DNA from: Ruminococcus sp. | GTDB lineage: Bacteria > Bacillota > Clostridia > Oscillospirales > Acutalibacteraceae | Assembly: GCA_024403825.1 (NCBI GenBank) | Contig: JAKSRB010000008.1 | Location: 1 to 45,632, forward strand | Length of the DNA stretch: 45,632 nt | Direction of reading: 5' to 3' | Shown here: in pieces, positions 26,492-34,195 of the stretch | Layout: each line of letters opens with the position of its first letter | How positions within the stretch are numbered: the stretch's first letter is position 1 | Program-made: the position numbers and the translations under genes | Notes under the pieces: model-generated | The model's database searches: none | What the model saw: the letters and a program-made list of their open reading frames with translations, nothing else | Told to the model about the DNA's origin: nothing

Positions 26492-27826
26492 ATGAGTTAC
26501 AAGGTTGGTATGGTGTCACTTGGTTGTGCAAAAAATCAGGTTGATGCGGAAATGTTACTGTTTACCCTCAAAAACAGAGGATTTGTCATAGTAAATGACC
26601 CAGCGGATGCAGATGCGGTCATTGTTAATACCTGCGGATTTATTGAGTCTGCAAAGCAGGAAAGTATTGATGAAATTATTGAGCTTGGAAAGCTTAAACA
26701 AGAGGGTACTATAAAGGCAATAATTGTTACAGGCTGTCTTGCAGAAAGATATAAGAATGAAATTACTGCCCAGCTCTATGAGGTTGATGCGGCAGTTGGT
26801 ATTGGTGGCAATGCAAAAATTGCAGATGTAGTGCTTGATGTTCTTGACAATAAAAATAAAATTGAGTTGTTTCCAGATAAGCTGTGCTTGCCTCTTGAGG
26901 GTGGGCGTATTCAGTCAACACCTCCATATACAGCGTATATCAAAATAGCCGAGGGGTGCGACAACTGCTGTACTTATTGTGCAATTCCTATGATAAGAGG
27001 AAAATTCCGTAGTCGTAATATTGATGATGTTTTAAAAGAGGCTGAACAGCTTGCTCAGAGCGGTGTAAAGGAGCTTAATGTAATTGCTCAGGATACATCT
27101 CGCTTTGGAGAGGATTTAACAGGTGAACCTCAGCTTGCAAAGCTTTTGAGAAAGCTTTGTAAAATAGACGGCTTTGAATGGATTAGGGTGCTTTATTGTT
27201 ATCCAGAACGACTTACAGATGAACTGATTGATACTATCGCCCAAGAAGATAAGATTGTAAAATATATTGATTTACCTTTACAGCATTGCAACGGACGAGT
27301 ATTAAAGCGAATGAATCGTAAGGGTGACAGGGAACAGCTTACCGCTCTTATAAATAAATTAAGGGCAAAAATTCCAGATGTTGTAATCAGAACAACCTTT
27401 ATTACAGGTTTTCCTGGTGAAACTGAGGAAGAATTTGAAGAGCTTGCCGAGTTTGCCGCAGAAATGAAGTTTGAGCGTCTTGGCTGTTTTGCCTACTCTC
27501 AGGAGGATAATACTCCTGCCGGAAGAATGCCTGAACAGCTTGATGAAGAAACAAAGCAAAAAAGAGCCGATATTATTATGGAACATCAGCAGGGAGTTAT
27601 GGCAGAATATTGCGAAAGCCTTATTGATAAGGAAATAACTGTACTTGTTGAGGGCTTTGATAAGCTTGCTGAATGTTATTTTGGCAGAAGCTATGCAGAT
27701 TCACCTGAGGTTGACGGTTGTGTATTCTTCACCTGCGAGGGAAGAAAGCCTGCAAATGGAGAATTTGTCAAAGTTACGATTACTGACTATATGGGTTGCG
27801 ACCCTATAGGTGTTTACGCAGGTTAA
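26492..27826 (+). CDS. rimO: Ribosomal protein uS12 methylthiotransferase RimO
   Basis: This protein has 444 residues. RimO adds a methylthio group to a conserved aspartate of ribosomal protein S12, using two [4Fe-4S] clusters and S-adenosylmethionine. The N-terminal MTTase domain has three cysteines (VSLGCAKNQVD, VNTCGFIESAK, VTGCLAERY). The radical-SAM core has CDNCCTYCAIPMIRG. The TRAM domain is C-terminal (about 380-444). KNQVDAE near the start and the MGCDPIG end distinguish RimO from MiaB. It follows recX by 43 bases with a GGGATT site and probably continues into pgsA. Confidence 0.95.
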   Translation: MSYKVGMVSLGCAKNQVDAEMLLFTLKNRGFVIVNDPADADAVIVNTCGFIESAKQESIDEIIELGKLKQEGTIKAIIVTGCLAERYKNEITAQLYEVDAAVGIGGNAKIADVVLDVLDNKNKIELFPDKLCLPLEGGRIQSTPPYTAYIKIAEGCDNCCTYCAIPMIRGKFRSRNIDDVLKEAEQLAQSGVKELNVIAQDTSRFGEDLTGEPQLAKLLRKLCKIDGFEWIRVLYCYPERLTDELIDTIAQEDKIVKYIDLPLQHCNGRVLKRMNRKGDREQLTALINKLRAKIPDVVIRTTFITGFPGETEEEFEELAEFAAEMKFERLGCFAYSQEDNTPAGRMPEQLDEETKQKRADIIMEHQQGVMAEYCESLIDKEITVLVEGFDKLAECYFGRSYADSPEVDGCVFFTCEGRKPANGEFVKVTITDYMGCDPIGVYAG

Positions 27827-27855
27827 GCAGATTTTTTATTACGAAAGGCAACAAA

Positions 27856-28446
27856 ATGAATTTACCTAATAAACTTACAGTAGGACGAATAATTCTCGTT
27901 CCTTTCTTTGTAGCTGCATTGCTTGTAGGCTTCCCTTTTCATAATGTAGCTGCATTGCTCATATTTATAATTGCATCTTTAACCGATATGTTTGACGGAA
28001 AAATTGCTCGTAAATATAATCTTATTACAGATTTTGGAAAATTTGCAGACCCACTTGCCGATAAAATCCTTGTTCTTGCAGCATTACTCTGCTTTGTTCA
28101 GCTGGGATTAAGTGATTGTATTGCAGTTATAATTGTACTGTTCAGAGAATTCGCCGTTACATCAATTCGTTTGATTGCGGCATCATCAGGCAAGGTTGTT
28201 GCGGCTAATATCTGGGGCAAAATTAAAACTGTAACTCAGATGATTGCTGTTATCGCAATTTTAGCTATGCAGTCTTTTGGGGATTGTTGCGGAACAGTTT
28301 TTGCAGTATCTACCGAAACTATTGCAATGCTTTCAGGTGTTTTCTATATTATCGGTGAAGTACTTATATGGATTTCAACTTTTTTTGCACTTGTTTCAGG
28401 TGTAATTTACATTCAGCAGAATAAGCATTTTATTGCAGATATGTAA
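27856..28446 (+). CDS. pgsA: CDP-diacylglycerol-glycerol-3-phosphate 3-phosphatidyltransferase
   Basis: This protein has 196 residues from the ATG at 27856, preceded by GAAAGG. It makes phosphatidylglycerol phosphate from CDP-diacylglycerol and glycerol 3-phosphate in the membrane. The CDP-alcohol phosphotransferase signature is intact: D-x-x-D-G-x-x-A-R-x8-G-x3-D-x3-D in DMFDGKIARKYNLITDFG followed by KFADPLAD. About five transmembrane helices are expected. It begins 29 bases after rimO; rimO-pgsA is a common Clostridia order. The cinA gene often found nearby is absent. Confidence 0.95.
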   Translation: MNLPNKLTVGRIILVPFFVAALLVGFPFHNVAALLIFIIASLTDMFDGKIARKYNLITDFGKFADPLADKILVLAALLCFVQLGLSDCIAVIIVLFREFAVTSIRLIAASSGKVVAANIWGKIKTVTQMIAVIAILAMQSFGDCCGTVFAVSTETIAMLSGVFYIIGEVLIWISTFFALVSGVIYIQQNKHFIADM

Positions 28447-28551
28447 TTTATGCTTTGGGTATCTTAGTGTAAAGGCTAATTATTTTATTAATATAAAATT
28501 TTTCATTAACAGCTTATAAGCCTGCTAATGCTAAAATAAGGAGTAATTTTA

Positions 28552-29967
28552 ATGATTTTATATAACTCGCTTGGTCAGACAAGACAGGAATTTATTCCGT
28601 TTAACGGAAACAAGGTAAATATGTACACCTGCGGTCCGACAGTTTACCATTACGCACATATTGGAAACCTCAGAACATATATTATGGAAGATGTTCTTGA
28701 AAAATATCTACGCTTTGCAGGCTATGATGTTAAGCGTGTTATGAATATTACTGATGTTGGTCATCTCACAAGTGATGCCGATACAGGTGAGGACAAGATG
28801 CTTAAGGGGGCTAAGCGTGAGCATAAAACTGTTCTTGAGATTGCAAAGTTTTATACAGATGCATTTTTCTCTGATTGCGAAAAGCTGAATATAAAACGCC
28901 CTGATGTTGTTGAACCTGCTACAAATTGCATAGATGAATTTATTCATATGATTGAGGTTCTTCTTGATAAGGGTTATGCCTATATTGCAGGTGGAAATGT
29001 TTATTTTGATACTTCAAAGCTTGATGAATACTATGTATTCGGAAATATGAATGAAGATGACCTTGCTGTTGGTGTTCGTGATAGTGTTGAAGAAGATGAA
29101 AATAAAAAGAATAAAGCTGATTTTGTGCTTTGGTTTACTAAATCAAAGTTTGATGACCAGGAGCTTAAATGGGATAGCCCATGGGGTATTGGTTATCCAG
29201 GCTGGCATATTGAGTGTAGCTGTATAAGCAACAAGCATAATGGTGAATACCTTGATATTCATTGCGGTGGTATTGATAATGCCTTCCCACATCATACAAA
29301 TGAAATTGCCCAGAGTGAAGCTTTCCTTGGTCATAAGTGGTGCAAATACTGGTTCCATGTTCTTCACCTCAATGATAATACAGGAAAAATGAGTAAGTCT
29401 AAGGGAGATTTTCTTACTGTTTCTTTGCTTGAAAGCAAGGGCTACAATCCGCTTGTTTATCGCATGTTCTGCTTGCAGAGTCATTACCGCAAGCCCCTTA
29501 CCTTCTCCTATGAAAGCCTTGATAATACTGCAAAGGCTTATGATAAGTTAATAAAGAAAATTTCAAAGCTTTCAAAAGAGGGAACACCTGACCTTGAGTC
29601 TGCTAAGCCATACATTGACAGCTTTAACGATGCTCTTGGTAATGATATAAATACATCACTTGGTATTACCTGTGTTTATGATGTTTTAAAGGCTGAGCTT
29701 GATGATGCAACAAAGCTTTATCTCATAAATGAATTTGATAAGGTTCTTTCACTCAACCTTACAGCTGAGCAGGAGGAAAAAGCTTTAGCTGATAATAATG
29801 GTACTGAAAATCCTCTTAATGCTGAGGTTGAAGAGCTGATTGCTCAGCGTACAGCTGCAAGAGCCGCTAAGGATTGGGCAAAGGCTGATGCTATAAGAGA
29901 TAAATTAAAGGAAATGAAAGTTGTTATAAAGGATACTAAAGACGGTATCGAATGGCATTTTGAATAA
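28552..29967 (+). CDS. cysS: Cysteinyl-tRNA synthetase
   Basis: This protein has 471 residues with an AAGGAG site. It charges tRNA-Cys in the cytosol. Class I motifs are clear: HIGH as HYAHIGN within CGPTVYHYAHIGNLR, and KMSKS in GKMSKSKGDFL. Zinc ligands are the N-terminal Cys of MYTCGP and the WHIECSC and HHTNE segments. The DALR anticodon-binding domain is C-terminal, ending with the KDGIEWHF pattern common to CysRS. No T-box leader is seen in the 105-base upstream gap. Confidence 0.97.
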   Translation: MILYNSLGQTRQEFIPFNGNKVNMYTCGPTVYHYAHIGNLRTYIMEDVLEKYLRFAGYDVKRVMNITDVGHLTSDADTGEDKMLKGAKREHKTVLEIAKFYTDAFFSDCEKLNIKRPDVVEPATNCIDEFIHMIEVLLDKGYAYIAGGNVYFDTSKLDEYYVFGNMNEDDLAVGVRDSVEEDENKKNKADFVLWFTKSKFDDQELKWDSPWGIGYPGWHIECSCISNKHNGEYLDIHCGGIDNAFPHHTNEIAQSEAFLGHKWCKYWFHVLHLNDNTGKMSKSKGDFLTVSLLESKGYNPLVYRMFCLQSHYRKPLTFSYESLDNTAKAYDKLIKKISKLSKEGTPDLESAKPYIDSFNDALGNDINTSLGITCVYDVLKAELDDATKLYLINEFDKVLSLNLTAEQEEKALADNNGTENPLNAEVEELIAQRTAARAAKDWAKADAIRDKLKEMKVVIKDTKDGIEWHFE

Positions 29968-29970
29968 GCT

Positions 29971-30609
29971 ATGAAGAACAATAAAAATTTTAAAGTATTT
30001 CTATATACAGGTATCTGCCTTGTTGCCTCAATTTTGATTATATTGCTTGCGGCAACATTCTATATGATGGCTTATACTTCATCTTCTCTGAAATCAGAGC
30101 TTGTTGATATTCCACTTGATAATGACCCCCAGAGTATTGAGGAATATTATGTTGAAGTAAAAAACAGTATGTATAGTGAGCTTAAAAATTTACAGCTTAC
30201 CTATGTTGCACTATCGCTCAATAGCTTTGAAAGCATAAGGGATAACCATTACAATAATATGGAGCTTGTTTTTTCACGATATAAGAACAGCTTTGGCGAA
30301 GGCGGAAGAATTGAGTATTATAAGGTATATATTGATACCGATAAAAAGGTTATAAATGCTTATGATTACTATGAGGGAGCGTCAAAAAGCGAATCTGGCA
30401 TAGGTGATAAGGAAATAACTGATTTTGATAAGCTGAAATATGAAAGCTATTTAAATGATGCATTACCTGATTATGAAAAAATGTTGAAGTCAGCTGAAGG
30501 CTGTAATGCAGTTGTTGATTTTATAAATAATGATATTAGTAATTGTTGTGGTGTGTCATTTTACTGTGATGATTTGAGAGTATATAACGAGAATTTTATG
30601 ATTGATTAA
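29971..30609 (+). CDS. Membrane-anchored protein of unknown function
   Basis: This protein has 212 residues, beginning three bases after the cysS stop with no good ribosome binding site, so it probably relies on coupling. One hydrophobic segment (residues about 8-34) is a membrane anchor or uncleaved signal. The rest should be outside the cell and is rich in Tyr, Asp, Glu and Ser, with a predicted helical stretch around residues 55-95. Two Cys lie near the end (SNCCG). I recognise no family. A strong terminator follows. Confidence 0.65.
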   Translation: MKNNKNFKVFLYTGICLVASILIILLAATFYMMAYTSSSLKSELVDIPLDNDPQSIEEYYVEVKNSMYSELKNLQLTYVALSLNSFESIRDNHYNNMELVFSRYKNSFGEGGRIEYYKVYIDTDKKVINAYDYYEGASKSESGIGDKEITDFDKLKYESYLNDALPDYEKMLKSAEGCNAVVDFINNDISNCCGVSFYCDDLRVYNENFMID

Positions 30610-30615
30610 TATGAA

Positions 30616-30660
30616 AAATTAAGGCAACAAACATTTATAAAAATGGTGTTGCCTTAATTT
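30616..30660 (+). terminator. Terminator after the cysS operon
   Basis: AAATTAAGGCAACA (30616-30629) pairs perfectly over 14 bases with TGTTGCCTTAATTT (30647-30660) around a 17-base loop. Confidence 0.85.
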
Positions 30661-30690
30661 AAATTGGATTTAAATTGGATTGGAGGAAAT

Positions 30691-32127
30691 ATGGAATTTA
30701 ATTCACTTACATATGGTATTTTTTTACCTATAGTTTTTGCTGTTTACTGGGTTTTGCCACACAAATTTCGGTGGAGTCTATTATTGATAGCAAGCTATTA
30801 TTTTTATATGAGCTGGAATGCAAACTATCTTGTACTTATCGTGTTTACTACTTTTGTCAGTTATCTGGCGGCATTGATTATTGAAAAATCAGATAAAAAA
30901 GGTATAAGAAAAACTGCCTTAGTGGTAAATATTATAGTTTCACTTGGTGTATTATTTTTCTTTAAATATTTCCAGTTTTTTGATAATTCGCTTGTCCTAT
31001 TATTAAATAAATTTGCTATTCAGTTGCATCCTATAACTCTCAATATTTTGTTACCAGTAGGTATTTCATTTTATACATTTCAGACATTAAGCTACAGCAT
31101 TGATGTTTATAAGGGAACCTGTCAGGCTGAACATCATTTTGGAAAGTATGCTGCATTCATTTCATTTTTTCCTCAGCTTGTTGCAGGACCTATTGAAAGA
31201 ACACAGAACTTACTTCCACAGATAACAGAAGAAAGAAAATTTGATTATGAACAGGCAACATATGGCTTAAAGCTAATGGCATGGGGATTCTTCAAAAAGC
31301 TTGTTATTGCTGATAATGTTGCAAAAATTGTCGATAATATTTATAATTCGTTGAATGATTATTCAGGTTTCTCACTTGTATTGGCTACGATATTATTTAC
31401 ATTTCAGATTTATTGCGATTTTTCTGGTTACTCTGATATTGCAATAGGCACAGCTAAAACATTAGGTATAGATTTAATGACAAACTTTAAAAGTCCATAT
31501 TTCTCAACGAGTATTAAAGAATTTTGGAGTAGATGGCATATTTCGCTTTCTACATGGTTCAGAGATTATGTTTACATACCATTAGGAGGCAACAGGTGCG
31601 GAAAAATCCGAAAAAATTTGAACTTGATTATAACATTTTTAGTAAGTGGTCTATGGCATGGTGCAAACTGGACTTATATATTTTGGGGCGGAGTTCATGG
31701 AGTTGCTCAGGTAATTGAGAAAAATTTGTTTCCTAAATCCAAGAAAAATAAAAGTAAAATTCTATGGTGGCTGAAGGTTTTAGTTGTATTTGTTTTTTGT
31801 TGCTTTACATGGATATTTTTCAGAGCAAATACCCTTGCAGATGCGGGATATGTTTTAACTCATATGTTTTCCGGAATTGGAAATTTTACCGCATATATAA
31901 AAAATGGTATTATTGATATTAACATTACAAATTTTGACTTATTAAAAATCTTTGCAGCTGTACTAATTTTGAGTGTATTTGATTTTCTTTCACTTCGTTT
32001 TGATGTTATAAATTTAATAAGCAAGAATAAATGTTTTATCAGATATAGTTTTTATTTTGTAATTCTTATAATTATCATATTTTTCAGAGCAACAGAAGCA
32101 AGCACTTTTGTTTATTTCCAATTTTAG
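30691..32127 (+). CDS. MBOAT-family O-acyltransferase (AlgI/DltB-like)
   Basis: This protein has 478 residues from the ATG at 30691, preceded by TTGGAGG. About 11 transmembrane helices cover the protein. MBOAT marks are LPVGISFYTFQTLSYSIDVY, SFFPQLVAGPIER, the FWSRWHISLSTWFRDYVYIPLGG block and the catalytic His in FLVSGLWHGANWTYIFWG. AlgI-type enzymes pass acyl groups, usually acetyl, across the membrane to an extracellular polysaccharide. The next gene encodes an SGNH partner, the usual pairing for exopolysaccharide or wall-polymer acetylation. dltA and dltC are absent nearby, so D-alanylation is less likely. Confidence 0.94.
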   Translation: MEFNSLTYGIFLPIVFAVYWVLPHKFRWSLLLIASYYFYMSWNANYLVLIVFTTFVSYLAALIIEKSDKKGIRKTALVVNIIVSLGVLFFFKYFQFFDNSLVLLLNKFAIQLHPITLNILLPVGISFYTFQTLSYSIDVYKGTCQAEHHFGKYAAFISFFPQLVAGPIERTQNLLPQITEERKFDYEQATYGLKLMAWGFFKKLVIADNVAKIVDNIYNSLNDYSGFSLVLATILFTFQIYCDFSGYSDIAIGTAKTLGIDLMTNFKSPYFSTSIKEFWSRWHISLSTWFRDYVYIPLGGNRCGKIRKNLNLIITFLVSGLWHGANWTYIFWGGVHGVAQVIEKNLFPKSKKNKSKILWWLKVLVVFVFCCFTWIFFRANTLADAGYVLTHMFSGIGNFTAYIKNGIIDINITNFDLLKIFAAVLILSVFDFLSLRFDVINLISKNKCFIRYSFYFVILIIIIFFRATEASTFVYFQF

Positions 32128-32138
32128 TGAGGTGCAAA

Positions 32139-33146
32139 ATGAAAAAATTTTTAATAAAGGTATCTATATTTTTAGTATTTTGTCTTGCACTTGAAGTAAT
32201 ACCGTCTGTAGTAATTGACCCATATAATGTTTTCCATTGGCGAAATATTGTTGATAATGGTATTGAGCCGAATAAGAACTATATAAAAATGAAGTATGTT
32301 CTCAGCAATCCTGATAAATATGATAGCTTTATTTTTGGAGATTCAAGAATAGGCTCAATACATAGTGAAAATATTGAAGGTTTGAATTGCTACAATATGA
32401 CATATTCTATGGGACTTCCATATGAAAATCTTGATAATATAAAAACATTGATTTCTAAAAATATTAAAATAAAGAAAATATTTGTAGGGGTAGACAATAT
32501 TTCATATACTGAAAATAAGGATAATCATTTTGATGCGATGAGGTTATCTTACGAGAAATCAAGAAATCCGTTTACATTTATTAGTAAATTTATAAATCCT
32601 ATTACTGCATTTCAGTCCCTTGATGTTAATGGTGATATTAATACTGGGGAGAGTTATTTAAATATTGACAGCTTTTATACATATGGCTGGTGGTGTGATT
32701 ATGATTTTCCATCAACAATTACAGCTGCTCAAATGTTGAAGCCAAGTACTGGTTTTGAATATAAGATGGACGAAACACTTGAAAGTATCAATGAAATTGT
32801 AAAAATATGCAATTATAATGGTATTGAGGTAATATTTTTTACTAATCCAATGCTGGAGGTAACATATAAATCAGCATTAGCAAAGAATTATTATGAATTT
32901 CTTGAAAGACTTGCAGAAATAACAGATTACTATAATTTTAGCGGACTTAATGATATTACAACTGATGTAAATAATTATATAGATTCCAGTCATTATAATG
33001 CTTATGTTGGAGATATGATTATAGATAGTATGACAAAAGGTAAAAATGATAGTAAGCTATATAATCAGGGCTTTGGTTATTATGTGACATCAGATAACTT
33101 TGATGAATTTATAAGTATTATAAAAAGTAATGATCTAAAAGAATAA
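32139..33146 (+). CDS. SGNH-hydrolase-like partner of the MBOAT acyltransferase
   Basis: This protein has 335 residues from the ATG at 32139, 11 bases after the MBOAT stop, with GAGGTG. An N-terminal hydrophobic segment (about 5-25) anchors or exports the protein. SGNH features are the nucleophile block FIFGDSRIGS and a C-terminal Asp-x-x-His in DSSHYN. The middle shows the FVGVDNISY strand typical of DltD/AlgX-like proteins of this type. It probably transfers the acyl group delivered by the MBOAT protein to a glycan outside the membrane. The target polymer is unknown. Confidence 0.82.
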   Translation: MKKFLIKVSIFLVFCLALEVIPSVVIDPYNVFHWRNIVDNGIEPNKNYIKMKYVLSNPDKYDSFIFGDSRIGSIHSENIEGLNCYNMTYSMGLPYENLDNIKTLISKNIKIKKIFVGVDNISYTENKDNHFDAMRLSYEKSRNPFTFISKFINPITAFQSLDVNGDINTGESYLNIDSFYTYGWWCDYDFPSTITAAQMLKPSTGFEYKMDETLESINEIVKICNYNGIEVIFFTNPMLEVTYKSALAKNYYEFLERLAEITDYYNFSGLNDITTDVNNYIDSSHYNAYVGDMIIDSMTKGKNDSKLYNQGFGYYVTSDNFDEFISIIKSNDLKE

Positions 33147-33150
33147 AATA

Positions 33151-33187
33151 AAAATCCCCTCCATATATATTTATCGGAGGGGATTTT
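33151..33187 (+). promoter_or_regulatory. Hairpin whose 3' arm contains the next gene's ribosome binding site
   Basis: AAAATCCCCTCC (33151-33162) pairs perfectly with GGAGGGGATTTT (33176-33187), and the ATG of the deacetylase follows immediately at 33188. The GGAGGGG ribosome binding site is locked in the stem, and the TTTT end could also terminate transcription from the MBOAT operon. Confidence 0.75.
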
Positions 33188-33976
33188 ATGCGTTTATTAA
33201 TACTTACAAAGCGTAGCCTTATTACAATCGGTTTTTGTTTAGTCATCGCATTGGTGGCAACGGCATTGGTGGTTTCAACAACAATTAATTCAGTTCAGAC
33301 AGCCAGTACGGAGCGTGAAATCCCTATTTATTGCGTGGATACCGACAAAAAGCAGGTTGCCTTGTCATTTGATGCCGCATGGGGAAACGAGCAGACAGAC
33401 ACCCTGTTGCAGATACTTGATAAATATAATGTTAAAAGCACATTTTTCCTTGTTGGGCAATGGGTAGATAACTATCCTGACAGCGTAAAGGCTATAGCTG
33501 AAAAGGGGCATGATGTAGGAAATCACAGCAATACACACCCTTATATGACAAAGCTTTCGACAAGCGATATGACAGGTCAGATACAGGCGTGCAATGAAAA
33601 AATCAAAAATATTACAGGAAACGAAACCACACTTTTCAGAGCACCATATGGTGACTACAATAATGATGTAGTTAAATCAGTTAATGGCTGTAATATGTAT
33701 TGTGTACAATGGGATGTGGATTCTCTTGACTGGAAAGACCCTACACCTCAGCAGATAACCGCAAATGTAGTTAAAAAGGTGAAGAATGGCAGTATTATTC
33801 TGATGCATAACGGAGCAAAAAATACTCCTGAAGCATTACCGATGGTTATTGAGGGTTTACAGGAGCAAGGATATGAAATTGTACCAATTTCACAGATTTT
33901 ATTACAGGGTGAATATTATACAGATGTTCAGGGAAAAATGTGTCCTAAAAATGTGACAACATCTCCGAGTGATTAA
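33188..33976 (+). CDS. Polysaccharide deacetylase (PdaB-like, NodB domain)
   Basis: This protein has 262 residues. An N-terminal membrane anchor (about 10-35) is followed by a NodB carbohydrate esterase 4 domain at about 55-240. Motifs are FDAAWGNEQT (motif 1), HDVGNHSNTHP (metal-binding H-x-x-x-H), RAPYGDYN, DVDSLDWKD and ILMHNGAKN. In motif 1 the usual second Asp is Ala, as in the sporulation-associated PdaB branch where FD-x-x-WG is common; deacetylase activity is therefore uncertain. PdaB-like proteins act at the cell surface during spore formation, and a spore coat DNA protein gene also lies in this window. Its ribosome binding site is inside a hairpin. Confidence 0.88.
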   Translation: MRLLILTKRSLITIGFCLVIALVATALVVSTTINSVQTASTEREIPIYCVDTDKKQVALSFDAAWGNEQTDTLLQILDKYNVKSTFFLVGQWVDNYPDSVKAIAEKGHDVGNHSNTHPYMTKLSTSDMTGQIQACNEKIKNITGNETTLFRAPYGDYNNDVVKSVNGCNMYCVQWDVDSLDWKDPTPQQITANVVKKVKNGSIILMHNGAKNTPEALPMVIEGLQEQGYEIVPISQILLQGEYYTDVQGKMCPKNVTTSPSD

Positions 33977-34002
33977 GGATTATAAAATAATGATTTAAAA
34001 AT

Positions 34003-34043
34003 TGAACAGTAAGCTAACAATTAATGTAGTAGCTTACTGTTCA
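34003..34043. terminator. Perfect 14-bp inverted repeat upstream of the helicase gene
   Basis: TGAACAGTAAGCTA (34003-34016) pairs with TAGCTTACTGTTCA (34030-34043). On the + strand no T run follows, so it is a poor terminator in that direction. Sequence to its left is A-rich, so it would terminate minus-strand transcription better. It could also be an operator or an element border. The rest of 33977-34195 is AT-rich; two TATAAT words at 34153-34158 and 34161-34166 may serve the helicase gene but lack a clear -35. Confidence 0.5.
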
Positions 34044-34195
34044 TACACTAATATGAAGTTGTATAATAATAAAAAAGTTATTAAAACTTTGTGAGTACAA
34101 AATATGTGAAAGAATTGTTGAAAATTATAAATAGCTCTTTTAATTCACAAACTATAATGCTATAATATGTTTAGTAATTATCAGGGGTGTCTTGT

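Noticed and set aside
28447-28551. T-box leader before cysS
   Set aside because: The gap is only 105 bases, with no T-box sequence, specifier stem or terminator.
30691-32127. DltB of a teichoic acid D-alanylation operon
   Set aside because: dltA and dltC are absent and the partner is AlgX/SGNH-like, so general polysaccharide acylation is the safer call.
34003-34043. LexA box before the helicase gene
   Set aside because: The TGAAC-type halves are separated by far more than the four bases of an SOS box.
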